Source: CAVUBL01 sp963739795
GTDB taxonomy: Bacteria > Acidobacteriota > Thermoanaerobaculia > Multivoradales > DATKCC01
NCBI GenBank assembly: GCA_963739795.1
Contig: CAVUBL010000019.1
Span: forward strand, 10,638-74,637
Length of the DNA stretch: 64,000 nucleotides
Direction: 5' to 3'
Below the pieces are notes generated by a model, which was not told the origin of the DNA, did not search any database, and saw only the letters and a list, made by a program, of their open reading frames with translations. Positions 9,046-17,714 of this stretch are shown piece by piece; the first letter of the stretch is position 1; every line of letters starts with the position of its first letter. Made by a program: the position numbers and the translations under genes.

Positions 9046-9864
9046 GTGCCCGCCGTGACCGCCCTCGTCACCCTCCTCACCGACTTCGGGCTGGCCGATT
9101 ACTACGTGGGCGCGGTCAAGGGGACCCTCCTGCGCCTCGCCCCGGGATGCCGGCTGATCGACCTCTCCCACGAATTGCCACCTGGCGACGTGGCGGCCGG
9201 AGCCGACCTCCTGGCCGGAGCCGCCCCCACGTTCCCGCCGAGCACGATCCACCTGGCGGTGGTCGACCCCGGGGTCGGAACCGACCGGCGAATCCTCGCA
9301 GCCCTTGCCGGCGACCAGCGCTTCGTGGCGCCGGACAACGGTCTGCTGGGCCCCTGCCTGGAGGCCGCGGGCGCCCGGGTGTGGAGCGTCGAGCGGGAGG
9401 AGCTCTTCCTGACGGCGCCGGGCGCCACCTTTCATGGCCGCGACCGCTTCGCCCCGGTGGCCGCCGCCCTCGCCCGCGGCGAGGCGCCGGAGAGCTTGGG
9501 CCCGGAGATCGACAACCCGATCCGCCTCCCGGAGACGCCCCCCAGCCGGAGCCTCGACGGCGGACGAGCGGTTCTCGTCGGCCGGGTCCGGCGCGTCGAC
9601 CGCTTCGGCAACCTGGTCACCAACCTGCCTGCGTCCTGGGTCACCGAGCTGGCCCCGAACCCGAGAACGGCGCCGCCCGTCGAGGTCGCCGGCCGCGAGG
9701 TGCGGCGCTGGGTGGGTCACTACGCCGAGCTCGGCCCGGGCGAAGCGGGTGCGCTGGCGGGTTCCCTCGGAACGGTGGAGCTCTCGCTCCCCGGGGAGAG
9801 CCTGGCCCGGAAGTGGGGGATCAAGCGCGGCGCGCCGGTCCGAATCCGCGCTCCGGAGGGATGA
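9046..9864 (+). CDS. SAM hydroxide adenosyltransferase (DUF62/SAM hydrolase family)
   Basis: 272 residues. It begins LVTLLTDFGLADYYVGAVKG and has IHLAVVDPGVGT, FVAPDNGLLGP, HGRDRFAPVAA and, near the C-terminus, VDRFGNLVTNLP. These blocks define the family related to fluorinase. Non-halogenating members split S-adenosylmethionine with water to adenosine and methionine. A GTG at 9046 is used; a GTG three codons later (9055) is also possible. The gene is divergent from the DUF2064 gene. Confidence 0.9.
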   Translation: MPAVTALVTLLTDFGLADYYVGAVKGTLLRLAPGCRLIDLSHELPPGDVAAGADLLAGAAPTFPPSTIHLAVVDPGVGTDRRILAALAGDQRFVAPDNGLLGPCLEAAGARVWSVEREELFLTAPGATFHGRDRFAPVAAALARGEAPESLGPEIDNPIRLPETPPSRSLDGGRAVLVGRVRRVDRFGNLVTNLPASWVTELAPNPRTAPPVEVAGREVRRWVGHYAELGPGEAGALAGSLGTVELSLPGESLARKWGIKRGAPVRIRAPEG

Positions 9865-9933
9865 CCGTTCGCCGAGCGCGCTACAATCGGGTTCTCGGTT
9901 CTCACGCGAGCACCGGGACGGAAGGAGGATGAG

Positions 9934-10119
9934 ATGACCAGGTGGGAATACAAGATCATCAACATCCGGAGCGAGAACTACCGCCTCGATCCGAACTCGG
10001 TGACTCAGCTCAACGCCCTGGGGGCCGAGGGGTGGGAGGTGGTCTCCATCACGTCGGTCAACTTCAAGAGCGGAGCGACCGACAACATCGCCATCGTCTT
10101 CAAGCGCCCTCTCGACTGA
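9934..10119 (+). CDS. Small DUF4177-like protein
   Basis: A 61-residue protein starting MTRWEYKIINIRSE and containing LNALGAEGWEVVSITS, the shape of DUF4177-type mini-proteins (WEYK...LN..G..GWE.V). Function is unknown. A good ribosome-binding site (GGAAGGAGG) lies before the ATG, and a TACAAT hexamer at 9882-9887 may be its -10 box. It stands alone between the SAM hydrolase gene and convergent reverse-strand genes. Confidence 0.8.
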   Translation: MTRWEYKIINIRSENYRLDPNSVTQLNALGAEGWEVVSITSVNFKSGATDNIAIVFKRPLD

Positions 10120-10139
10120 GCGCGGCGCCGTTCCCGAAG

Positions 10140-10370
10140 TCAGGAGCCCGCAGCCTTCCGGGCGCGCCTGCGCCGGAAGCGCCAGCGCGCCGCCAGCGCA
10201 AAGCCCGTGGACCCCGCGACGAGGGCCAGCAGGGCGTAGCGAGCCTTGGGCAGAATGCCCGTCTCGCGCACGATCGACTCCCGGAGCTCAGCGAGGCGGA
10301 CCTCCACCTCCCGCCGGCTCTCGGCCACCGCCTCGGCGGCGCGTTCTTCGTCTCGGCTCGTATGGCTCAT
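10140..10370 (-). CDS. Small membrane protein with basic C-terminus (DUF3618-like)
   Basis: 76 residues. A charged amphipathic N-terminal helix rich in Glu and Arg (about 8-38) is followed by one transmembrane helix (about 44-62) and an Arg-rich cytoplasmic tail. The ATG at 10370 overlaps the stop of the upstream holin-like gene (ATGA), so the two are coupled. The layout resembles DUF3618-type proteins that accompany the next gene family, probably in envelope stress or structure. No enzyme motif is visible. Confidence 0.75.
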   Translation of the reverse strand: MSHTSRDEERAAEAVAESRREVEVRLAELRESIVRETGILPKARYALLALVAGSTGFALAARWRFRRRRARKAAGS

Positions 10371-10819
10371 CGCAGCTCTCCCTTGTCGCCCTCGCCCTCC
10401 CCGCGGCCGTCGCCTTCGACCTTGCGGCGGGGGGAGGTCGGCTCGAGGAGCCGGCTCTGCCACCAGTCGACGTGGTCGTCGAGGCGCCGGCGGGCGGTCG
10501 TCAGGGGGTTCTCGAAGCTCTTGAGCTTGTGTAGGCCGATGGCCGCGAGGGCCGCGGCCACCGCCGCGAAGAGCACGGTGATCGCCAGCGACGCGGCCCA
10601 CAGGGGCAACCAGACGGCCGCGAGCTGAATCAAGAAGTAGGTCGCTACCCCGAGCGTCCAGAAGGCGAAGGCACCGGCACCGCCCAGCAGCGCAGCACCG
10701 ACGGCAGCACGCTTGCCCGAACGCGCCAGGTCCCGCTCCAGTGCCGTGAGCTCGGCCTTGACCAGGGAGAGCACGGCAGCCCCCAGAGCGCGAAACGTCT
10801 CGCTCCAGCTCGATCTCAT
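10367..10819 (-). CDS. Holin-X/DUF1469-type membrane protein
   Basis: 150 residues with an amphipathic N-terminus (LVKAELTALERDLARSGKR) and two hydrophobic helices (about 37-62 and 70-97), then a polar tail rich in Glu and Gly. This matches the putative actinobacterial Holin-X/phage-holin-superfamily III proteins, which despite the name are chromosomal envelope proteins. No phage gene is near. It is the first gene of a two-gene unit with the small membrane protein. The ATG is preceded by GGGAGGAGG. Confidence 0.8.
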   Translation of the reverse strand: MRSSWSETFRALGAAVLSLVKAELTALERDLARSGKRAAVGAALLGGAGAFAFWTLGVATYFLIQLAAVWLPLWAASLAITVLFAAVAAALAAIGLHKLKSFENPLTTARRRLDDHVDWWQSRLLEPTSPRRKVEGDGRGEGEGDKGELR

Positions 10820-10855
10820 GACGACCTCCTCCCTTCCTCTCGCCCCCGCCTGAGG

Positions 10856-12610
10856 TTACTTCGAACCCACGACGACCGATCGGGTCACGAACGAGTTGTT
10901 GGAGGCGATCTCGTCGCGCAGACCCACCGCCACCCTCTGCTCTCCGGCGCGCATCAGGAGGCGGAAGGTGTAGACCGCGGCCTTGTCCCGCTCTTTCTCG
11001 ACCGTGGCGGCGGCCAAAGAGATGGGCAGCCGGGTCTTTTGCACGTCCGAGATGCGACCCGATGCGTCGAGGGCCGCCATGTAGATGTTGGCATTGGCCA
11101 CGTACTTGTCACCCTGGGGCACCAGGGCCAGCGACTTGAGTGGTACCACGACCCGGACCGGCACCAGGAAGTTGCCGTCGCTGCGCCGCTGGCCGGTGCC
11201 GAACGCCAGCTCGACGCCGAGCGGGTTGCTCGAGTACGGGAACTGAAGGGCGGCGAGGACACCGTCGTTCATCTGCACCGACACCTCTTTGTCCCGATAG
11301 CCGGTCCGGTACCGGAGCTTCAGACCCTTGTGGCTCCCCTTCAGCTTGACCTGGATCTCGTAGTACCGCCCGTCGCCGCTGTGCCCCGGGGAGTAGCCCA
11401 GGGAGTAGTACGTCCGGAAGTCGTTGGCGATGTTGGAGAGGGGCTCGAGCACCCGGTTCGTGTTGAGCACCGCCTTGCCGCCGGTCCGGTCCGCCATGAG
11501 CTGAAGGGTGCTCTGCAGGTCCTGGCGCTGAACCGAGTCGACGAAGCTCTGGCTCCCGGCCTGGCCGTGGCCGAAGGTCTCCACCGACGCCGACTCGTTG
11601 GCCCGCACCCCGCCGGCGTCGAGGGTGTAGAAGCTCACCCGGTTGGCGTTGGCGTTGGCCGTCAGCTCGTCGAAGCGGGCCGAGGAGTCGTAGGTGTAGA
11701 GCTCGGTCATGGCCCCGGAGTTGCGGAACTTCTGGTTGACGGCGTAGAAAACGTCCTCTCCGGCGATCATGGGCAGGCCGTCGCTCACGTAGAGCACCGC
11801 CTTGCGGCCCGGCAGACCGGCCAGGGAGTTGACGATCTCGCTCAGCGCGTCGATGGAGTTCTCGAGGTCGTTCCTCGTCGACTGGGCGTAGGTCTCGGCG
11901 TAGCCCAGAGCCTCGCTGCCGGACTCGGCCTCGTCGATCCGGCGCAGGGCGTCGCGCCGGTCGCTGTCGGAGTGGACGGCCTCGCCGCTGATCTTGTCGA
12001 CCTCGAGCAGGGCCTCGACCACGCTCTCCGGATCCGAGGTGAACGTCTTGCGTACGTGGAGGGAGCGGTCGTAGGTGACCAGCATCACCCGGTCCTTGGT
12101 GGTGATCTTCTGGCGCAGGAAGCTGCGGACGTCCTGCAGGACCCGGCGGCGGTTGTGGGGGTGGATGTTGACGTTGTCCACGTAGATGACGAGGCTGAGC
12201 TGCTGATCCTGCGACGGCTGAGCGGCGGCGGCCGGCTCGGCGGGCAGAGGCTCGCCCGCCGCCGGCGCCGAGGCCGCGGCCTCGTCCCCCTTCGACGACA
12301 CCACCTGGCTGTTCTGGACCGCGGAGAAGTTGGTGACCTTTACCGGCAGGCCGTTCTCGAACACCTCGAAGTCGTCGGCGGTGAGGCCGGGGACCGGGTC
12401 GCCCTGCTTGTCGGTCACGTAGACGTCGACGTTGACCACGTTGACGTCGACACTCTCGACGAAGACGCCCTGCTCCTCGTCGGCCTTGGCCCCCGCCTTG
12501 GACGGGTCCGGCTTGGCCTGCTTGTCGGCGGCCCGGCCGGGCGCCGGGAGGACGAGGACGGTCCCCAGGAGGAGGGCGAAGGCGAGGCGGCGATGGAGTC
12601 GTTCGATCAT
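10856..12610 (-). CDS. Secreted VWA-domain protein of the acidobacterial type
   Basis: 584 residues. A Sec signal peptide covers about 1-27 (ends APGRAADKQ). The N-terminal module VYVTDKQGDPVPGLTADDFE is the hallmark of acidobacterial VWFA-associated proteins (TIGR03436-like). A VWA domain follows (LVIYVDNVNIHPHNRRR with a degenerate MIDAS, later AVLYVSDGLP), then a beta-rich C-terminal half. The role is unknown; a cell-surface adhesion or assembly function is usually guessed. A TATACT hexamer upstream (12634-12639, reverse) may be a -10 box. Confidence 0.85.
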   Translation of the reverse strand: MIERLHRRLAFALLLGTVLVLPAPGRAADKQAKPDPSKAGAKADEEQGVFVESVDVNVVNVDVYVTDKQGDPVPGLTADDFEVFENGLPVKVTNFSAVQNSQVVSSKGDEAAASAPAAGEPLPAEPAAAAQPSQDQQLSLVIYVDNVNIHPHNRRRVLQDVRSFLRQKITTKDRVMLVTYDRSLHVRKTFTSDPESVVEALLEVDKISGEAVHSDSDRRDALRRIDEAESGSEALGYAETYAQSTRNDLENSIDALSEIVNSLAGLPGRKAVLYVSDGLPMIAGEDVFYAVNQKFRNSGAMTELYTYDSSARFDELTANANANRVSFYTLDAGGVRANESASVETFGHGQAGSQSFVDSVQRQDLQSTLQLMADRTGGKAVLNTNRVLEPLSNIANDFRTYYSLGYSPGHSGDGRYYEIQVKLKGSHKGLKLRYRTGYRDKEVSVQMNDGVLAALQFPYSSNPLGVELAFGTGQRRSDGNFLVPVRVVVPLKSLALVPQGDKYVANANIYMAALDASGRISDVQKTRLPISLAAATVEKERDKAAVYTFRLLMRAGEQRVAVGLRDEIASNNSFVTRSVVVGSK

Positions 12611-12681
12611 GGCGTCAAGGCTCGGAAGTGCTCAGTATAGTGGACGTTCGAAGGCTGGCGGGGGCGCGCTCACGAGCCGGG

Positions 12682-13764
12682 TCACCGAACCGGCCTGGCT
12701 GGGGCGAGGGCCTCGGCCCGCGTCCCGGCCCGGCCAGACACGCCGGCCAGGTGATCCACAATCTTGCGGCCGTCGCCGCGCGAGTTCTCGATGAAGATCC
12801 GGTTCGTGAACCGGCCCGCCTGGAGGGTCCCGGCGATGTAGAGGCCGGGCACGTTGGACTCACAGGTCTCCGGGTCGAAGGTGGGGATCAGGCTGTCCGG
12901 GTCGACCTCGATCCCGGCGGCGCGCTGCAGGGCCGAGTCGGGCACGTAGCCGATGAGCACGTAGGCGGCGTCGGCTCCCAGGAGCTCCGGGCCGTCCGGG
13001 CCGTCGATGCGCACCCCGCGGCTCTCCCGGTCGGCGCCGTCCTCGAAGGCCACGACCCGGCTCGAGAACCGGGCCGCGATGGAGCCTTCCCCGATCCGGT
13101 TGTCGATGTCGGGCCGAATCCAGTACTTGACGCTCTCCTTGAGCTGATCGCGGCGATGGACGAGGGTCACGCGGGCGTCGTTGCGCCACAGGTCGAGGGC
13201 GGTCTTGGCGGCCGAGTTGCCGCCGCCCACCACCACCACGCGGTCGCCGAAGTGGGCGTAGGGCTCCACGTACCGGCTCGTCACCCAGGGAAGGTCCTCG
13301 CCGGGCACCCCGAGGCGCCGGGGGTTCCAGAAGTAACCGGTGGCGAGGGCCACCGCGCGGGCGCGCCGGAGCCGCGGCAGACCGTCCCGGACCGAGTGCA
13401 CGGCGAAGCGCTCGCCGTCCGGCCCCGGCGAGCCGGCGCCTTCGGCATTCAGGGGCTCGATCCGCTCCACCCGCTCGTGGAGCGCCAGCGGCACGCCGTG
13501 GCGCTTGACCACCTCCCGGTAGTAGACCAGGGCCTGGCGCCGGTTCGGCTTGACCTCCGGGATCGCGAAGGGCACGTCGGCGATCTCCAGCCGCTCGCGG
13601 GTGGTGAAGAAGGTCAGGTCGGTGGGATAGGCCTGGAGGCTCGCGCACAGTGGCCCCTGGTCGACGACCAGGGTGGCGAGGCCGCGGCGCACCGCCGCCG
13701 CCCCTACCGCGATGCCGGTCGGCCCGGCGCCCACCACCAGGAGATCCAGCACGGGCTCGCTCAT
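12682..13764 (-). CDS. ypdA: YpdA-like bacillithiol-disulfide reductase (FAD/NADPH)
   Basis: 360 residues. Two dinucleotide-binding motifs are seen: DLLVVGAGPTGIAVG at the N-terminus and VVVVGGGNSAAKTALDL at about 165-180. Family segments include CASLQAYPTDLTFFTTRERL and CESNVPGLYIAGTLQ. It lacks the CxxC of thioredoxin reductase, as YpdA does. YpdA reduces oxidised bacillithiol, so the organism may use bacillithiol. The ATG at 13764 overlaps the thiD stop (ATGA). Confidence 0.88.
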   Translation of the reverse strand: MSEPVLDLLVVGAGPTGIAVGAAAVRRGLATLVVDQGPLCASLQAYPTDLTFFTTRERLEIADVPFAIPEVKPNRRQALVYYREVVKRHGVPLALHERVERIEPLNAEGAGSPGPDGERFAVHSVRDGLPRLRRARAVALATGYFWNPRRLGVPGEDLPWVTSRYVEPYAHFGDRVVVVGGGNSAAKTALDLWRNDARVTLVHRRDQLKESVKYWIRPDIDNRIGEGSIAARFSSRVVAFEDGADRESRGVRIDGPDGPELLGADAAYVLIGYVPDSALQRAAGIEVDPDSLIPTFDPETCESNVPGLYIAGTLQAGRFTNRIFIENSRGDGRKIVDHLAGVSGRAGTRAEALAPARPVR

Positions 13765-14612
13765 CGCGTCTCCCGACGTTCGACGTTCAGGGCGTACAGG
13801 TGATCGACGGGACCGTGGCCTCGCCCCAGCGGGACGGCGGCCGTCATGGCCCCGCGCAGATACTCGATCGCTCCGGCCACCGCCGGGGCCAGCGCCTCGC
13901 CGGCGGCAAGCCGCACGGCGACGGCGGACGACAGCGTGCAACCGGTCCCGTGGGTCGCCCGGGTGGCGATCCTGGGGTTGCGGAAGCTCCCGAGGAGAGC
14001 CCCGTCGCCGCCGGCGATCAGCAGGTCCTCCACCTCGTCGCCCTCTCCGTGCCCTCCCTTGAGGAGCACCGCCGGTCCCCGCGCCGCCAGCTCTCGCGCC
14101 GCCGCCAGACGCTCCTCCCGGGTGCCCACCGGCCGGCCCGTCAGGTGGGCGGCCTCGGGCAGGTTGGGGGTCAGAAGCGTGGCCAGGGGAAGGAGCTCCG
14201 AGGCGAGAGCCTCGACCGCGTCGTCGGCGAGGAGCGGATCGCCGCTCTTGGCCACCATCACCGGGTCGAGGACCACTGGCAACGGGCGGTCGCCAGCTCT
14301 GGCGTCGCAGCGCCGCCGGATCCAGGGGCTCAGGGCACCGGCCACCGCCCGGACGATGGGAGCGCTCGACAGCATACCGATCTTCACTGCGTCGACTCCA
14401 AGGTCGTCGAAGACGGCGTCGATCTGGGCGGCCACCACCTCGGGAGGGATCTCGTGGACCGCGGTCACCGTCACCGTGTTCTGGGCGGTGACCGCGGTGA
14501 CCGCGCTCATGCCGTACGCCCCGTGTGCGGCGAACGTCTTGAGGTCCGCCTGGATCCCCGCCCCACCGCCGGAGTCGGAGCCGGCGATGGTCAGAAGGCG
14601 CAGAGGACCCAT
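13761..14612 (-). CDS. thiD: Hydroxymethylpyrimidine (phosphate) kinase
   Basis: 283 residues. It starts LRLLTIAGSDSGGGAGIQAD, has VLDPVMVAKSGDPLL and ends the active site with THGTGCTLSSAVAV, the ribokinase-family anion hole and catalytic Asp of ThiD. The enzyme phosphorylates HMP and HMP-P for thiamine synthesis. No other thiamine gene is in the window. It lies two bases after the lgt stop and overlaps ypdA, forming an lgt-thiD-ypdA operon. Confidence 0.95.
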   Translation of the reverse strand: MGPLRLLTIAGSDSGGGAGIQADLKTFAAHGAYGMSAVTAVTAQNTVTVTAVHEIPPEVVAAQIDAVFDDLGVDAVKIGMLSSAPIVRAVAGALSPWIRRRCDARAGDRPLPVVLDPVMVAKSGDPLLADDAVEALASELLPLATLLTPNLPEAAHLTGRPVGTREERLAAARELAARGPAVLLKGGHGEGDEVEDLLIAGGDGALLGSFRNPRIATRATHGTGCTLSSAVAVRLAAGEALAPAVAGAIEYLRGAMTAAVPLGRGHGPVDHLYALNVERRETR

Positions 14613-14614
14613 CG

Positions 14615-15436
14615 TCAGGATGGAACCCCGGTCTCCGACGCCCGATTCCGCCGGGCGCGTACCCACAGGAGCACGAGCGCCACCACCAGCACCACCACGC
14701 TGATCGCCTGGGCCAGCGTCAGGGGTCCGAGGAAGCGGTCGTCCTTGGCCCGGAGCAGCTCCACCAGGAAGCGCTCCACCGCCAGCAGAGCCAGCACCGC
14801 CATCCCGGCCACGCCGGCCGCCGGGCGCCGCCGGATCAGCCACATTCCGAAGCCCCAGATGGCGAGGGCCGCCAGGGTCTCGTAGACCTGGGTCGGATGC
14901 ACGGCCATGAGCTGAGAGTCGGGAATCGAGGCGGAGACGTGGACCCCGAACTGGTGGCGTAGGGCACCGGCGGTCGAGGGGGGCGCCGAGCCGACGGGGA
15001 ACTTGACGCCCCACGGCAGGTCGGTGGGCACGCCGTAGTCGTCGCCCACCAGGAAGCAGCCGATGCGGCCGATGCCGTAGCCGAGGGCGAGGGCGAGGGC
15101 CATGGTGTCCGCCGTCGGCCAGGGCGGAAGGCGGCGCCGGTGGACGGTCCAGAGCAGGGCCAGCACCGCCAGGATGAAACCGCCGTACCAGACCAGGCCC
15201 GAGCGGTCGAACAGCAGGTGCCAGTCCCGGTAGAGGATCGCGTAGTAGACCTTGGCGCCGACGATGCCGAAGAAGCCGGCCGCGAAGACCAGGGCCGCCG
15301 CGTCGTCCTCGTCCCCCGCGCCCATCCAGCGCAGCCCCCACCGGAGCTGGAAGTAGGAAGCGACGAAGGAGAGAACCAGCATCAGCCCGAACGAGCTGAT
15401 GACGAAGTTCCCGATGTGGAAGAGCTCTGGATGCAT
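14615..15436 (-). CDS. lgt: Prolipoprotein diacylglyceryl transferase
   Basis: 273 residues with about seven transmembrane segments. Lgt hallmarks are SGLVWYGGFI and the signature GYGIGRIGCFLVGDDYG, plus HPTQVYE with the catalytic-region Tyr. It transfers diacylglycerol from phosphatidylglycerol to the lipobox Cys of prolipoproteins. Predicted lipoproteins in this window (43.4 kb and 60.2 kb) would be substrates. The ATG at 15436 is the first in frame and gives normal length. Confidence 0.95.
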   Translation of the reverse strand: MHPELFHIGNFVISSFGLMLVLSFVASYFQLRWGLRWMGAGDEDDAAALVFAAGFFGIVGAKVYYAILYRDWHLLFDRSGLVWYGGFILAVLALLWTVHRRRLPPWPTADTMALALALGYGIGRIGCFLVGDDYGVPTDLPWGVKFPVGSAPPSTAGALRHQFGVHVSASIPDSQLMAVHPTQVYETLAALAIWGFGMWLIRRRPAAGVAGMAVLALLAVERFLVELLRAKDDRFLGPLTLAQAISVVVLVVALVLLWVRARRNRASETGVPS

Positions 15437-15515
15437 GGGGACGGGCCGTGGCGCAAGGGCGGTCGGCGCCGCCCTGAGGCCCGCCTACTCTACCACTCGC
15501 GCGCCGCGGCCCGGC

Positions 15516-16298
15516 TCACCTCCTCGGCCGGTCGTTCAGGCTCCAGTCGTAGTCGAGATAGCTCACCGACGGGTTCTTCGCCTTGAGGGCCGCGGCCATC
15601 TTCGCCGGGGCGTGGTCGATCACCCAGTCGAGGACCGCGCCGCGGGCGAAAAAGGCGACCACGGTGCTGCCCCCGGTAAAGTCCCCGGCGTACCACTTGA
15701 AGATCGACGACAGCCAGACGGTGTTGGCCTTGGCGTCGTAGCGCAGGCCCTTCTGCTGGTTCCCGAGGAAGGTCCGCACCTGGTCGTCGAGTTGCGCGTC
15801 CAGCCGCGCACCGGTGTACGCCTCGCCCCGGAGGTCGGGGCAGCTCGTGGAGGCGCAGACCACCGCGAAGTGGATCCGGGGGTCGCCCAGTGCCCGCCCC
15901 TTGGCCTCGATGGCGTCGAGGGTCATCTCCTGGCCGGCCACCGGGTAGGTCAGGGTGTCGAAGAATCCGTCCACCTTCTTGACCGACTGGATGCCCGGGT
16001 AGCGCTCCAGGACGTGCTGCACCACGACGGCGTTGTAGGCGTTGATCCAGAAGGCCAGAGCCTCCTTCTTGCCCAGGGCCTTCGGCTGAACCGCCGCCAG
16101 GCTGCCGAGAAAGGCGTCGAGGTCCTTGCGGTCGGCGGCGAGGGCGGCATAGTCCATGCCGCCGCGATTCTCATGTGCGTGGAGCACCCGGTCCCAGGCG
16201 TCGGTTGCGGGCTGGGGGCTCGCCGCGTGGACGGCGGGAGCGGCGAAGGTCAGGACGAGGGCGACGAGCGCCGTGGCGGTGAGGTCGATACGGATCAT
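15516..16298 (-). CDS. Secreted DUF547 protein
   Basis: 260 residues with a signal peptide (about 1-25, ending AAPAVHAAS). The DUF547 core has AFWINAYNAVVVQHVLERYP, FAVVCASTSCPDLRGEAY and a late WLSSIFKWYAGDF. The conserved Cys pair in the CASTSCP block is present. The family is widespread in secreted bacterial and plant proteins; function is unknown. The ATG at 16298 is preceded by AGGAGGGTTCTC. It is divergently transcribed from the DHH gene. Confidence 0.88.
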   Translation of the reverse strand: MIRIDLTATALVALVLTFAAPAVHAASPQPATDAWDRVLHAHENRGGMDYAALAADRKDLDAFLGSLAAVQPKALGKKEALAFWINAYNAVVVQHVLERYPGIQSVKKVDGFFDTLTYPVAGQEMTLDAIEAKGRALGDPRIHFAVVCASTSCPDLRGEAYTGARLDAQLDDQVRTFLGNQQKGLRYDAKANTVWLSSIFKWYAGDFTGGSTVVAFFARGAVLDWVIDHAPAKMAAALKAKNPSVSYLDYDWSLNDRPRR

Positions 16299-16436
16299 GA
16301 GAACCCTCCTGGAAGATGCGGGCCTGGAAGATGCGAGGATCGAGGTCCGGAGCGCGTGGCGGGCGGCCCTCGCCCCGATGATACGGTCCCCGCCGTTGGG
16401 CGGATCGCCCGCCGGCACGCTGTACAATCCCCTCCC

Positions 16437-17507
16437 ATGCCGCCCGACGATCTGACGCGCGCGCGCTACGGCGCGCTGGCCGAGCTGGTCCGCTCTCCGG
16501 ACCGCTCCGGGCGCTGGCTGGTCCTCACCCACGACAATCCCGACCCGGACGCCATCGCGGCGGCGGCGATCCTCGGCAAGATTCTACGCAACGGCTTCCA
16601 ACAGAAGGTCACCCTCGCCTACGGCGGCATCGTCGGCCGGTCGGAGAATCGGGAGCTGGTGCGCATCCTGGGGGTGAAGTTCAGCCACTTGCGGCACCTG
16701 AGCGCGAAGCGCTACCGGCGCTTCGCCCTGGTCGACGCCCAGCCCTTCACCGGCAACAACCAGCTCCCCGAAGGGATGATCCCCGACCTGGTCTTCGACC
16801 ACCACCCCGAGCGCCAGCCGGTCGAGGAGGTGCCGTTCTCAGACATCCGTCCCGGGTACGGCGCCACGGCCACCATCCTGGCCGAGTACCTGGAGGTCAG
16901 CGGGCTGCCGCTGCCCCGCTCTTTGGCGACCGCGGTGGTCTACGCCATCCGCTCCGAAACGCAGGAGTTCGGCCGGGAGTACTCCAAGGCGGACAAGGCG
17001 GTGTACGACCGGCTGCTCCCGGAGACCGACCGCCGGGCCCTGGCCCGGATCCAGAACGCCCGCCTCCCCCTCTCCTACTTCGTCAACCTCCACGAGGCGC
17101 TGGAGAACCTGGAGACGGTCGACACGCTGGTGATCAGCCACCTGGGAAGGGTCGAGCAGCCCGACATCGTGCCCGAGATCGCCGACCTGCTCCTGCGCAT
17201 GGAGGGCAAGACCTGGTCCCTGTGCACCGGGCGGTTCGAGGACCGCATCTACCTCTCGATCCGGACCACCAACCAGCGGGCGGACGCCGGGGGCCTCATT
17301 CGGCGCCTGATCGGCCGCCGGGGCAAGGGGGGCGGCCACGGCATGATCGCCGGCGGCTGGATGCCTATGGACCGGGCGCCAGGCGGCGACCCGGTGGCCC
17401 TCCAGCGGGTGCTCGGCCGCCGCCTGGCCCGCCTGCTGCGCAAGAAACCGGACAAGATCTCGCGGGTCGTGCTGCCGGCCCGCAGGACGGACGCTGCCAC
17501 ACCATGA
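16437..17507 (+). CDS. DHH-family phosphoesterase
   Basis: 356 residues. Motif I is LVLTHDNPDPDAIAAAAIL, a second metal-binding block is FALVDAQPF, and the DHH-type motif is LVFDHHPE. The C-terminal DHHA1-like part has GKGGGHGMIAGG. Such proteins act as nano-RNases, c-di-AMP phosphodiesterases or as DHH subunits of other systems; the exact substrate cannot be told. A TACAAT box lies at 16423-16428, very close to the ATG at 16437, so the 5' leader would be short. Confidence 0.88.
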   Translation: MPPDDLTRARYGALAELVRSPDRSGRWLVLTHDNPDPDAIAAAAILGKILRNGFQQKVTLAYGGIVGRSENRELVRILGVKFSHLRHLSAKRYRRFALVDAQPFTGNNQLPEGMIPDLVFDHHPERQPVEEVPFSDIRPGYGATATILAEYLEVSGLPLPRSLATAVVYAIRSETQEFGREYSKADKAVYDRLLPETDRRALARIQNARLPLSYFVNLHEALENLETVDTLVISHLGRVEQPDIVPEIADLLLRMEGKTWSLCTGRFEDRIYLSIRTTNQRADAGGLIRRLIGRRGKGGGHGMIAGGWMPMDRAPGGDPVALQRVLGRRLARLLRKKPDKISRVVLPARRTDAATP

Positions 17508-17698
17508 AACGCGCGCTCACCGCGGTCCTTCTGCTCCTGGCCCTCGCCGTCGCCAGTTGGGGACTGGCGGTCTCCGTGCCGGCCCTGGCGGGGACGGTCG
17601 CAGGCTACGTGACCCGGGACCTCTACCTGGTCCTCGCCTGGTCGGCGATCTGGATCGCCTGCGCCGTCGCACTCGTGCGCCTCGCCCGCCGCCACTGA
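17504..17698 (+). CDS. Small two-helix membrane protein
   Basis: 64 residues. There is an N-terminal hydrophobic segment (about 4-32) and a second one (about 40-58) ending in basic residues. The ATG overlaps the DHH gene stop (ATGA), so it is translationally coupled. No family was recognised. Coupling and the clean hydrophobic pattern support a real gene. Confidence 0.65.
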   Translation: MKRALTAVLLLLALAVASWGLAVSVPALAGTVAGYVTRDLYLVLAWSAIWIACAVALVRLARRH

Positions 17699-17714
17699 GC
17701 GCGCGCGACCCGAT

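Noticed and set aside
9875..9895. Promoter call upstream of the DUF4177-like gene
   Set aside because: TACAAT at 9882 is a fair -10, but no -35 stands at the right distance, so it is only mentioned in the gene entry.
10367..10819. Holin-like annotation as a sign of prophage
   Set aside because: No phage genes nearby; the Holin-X type is a chromosomal envelope protein family.
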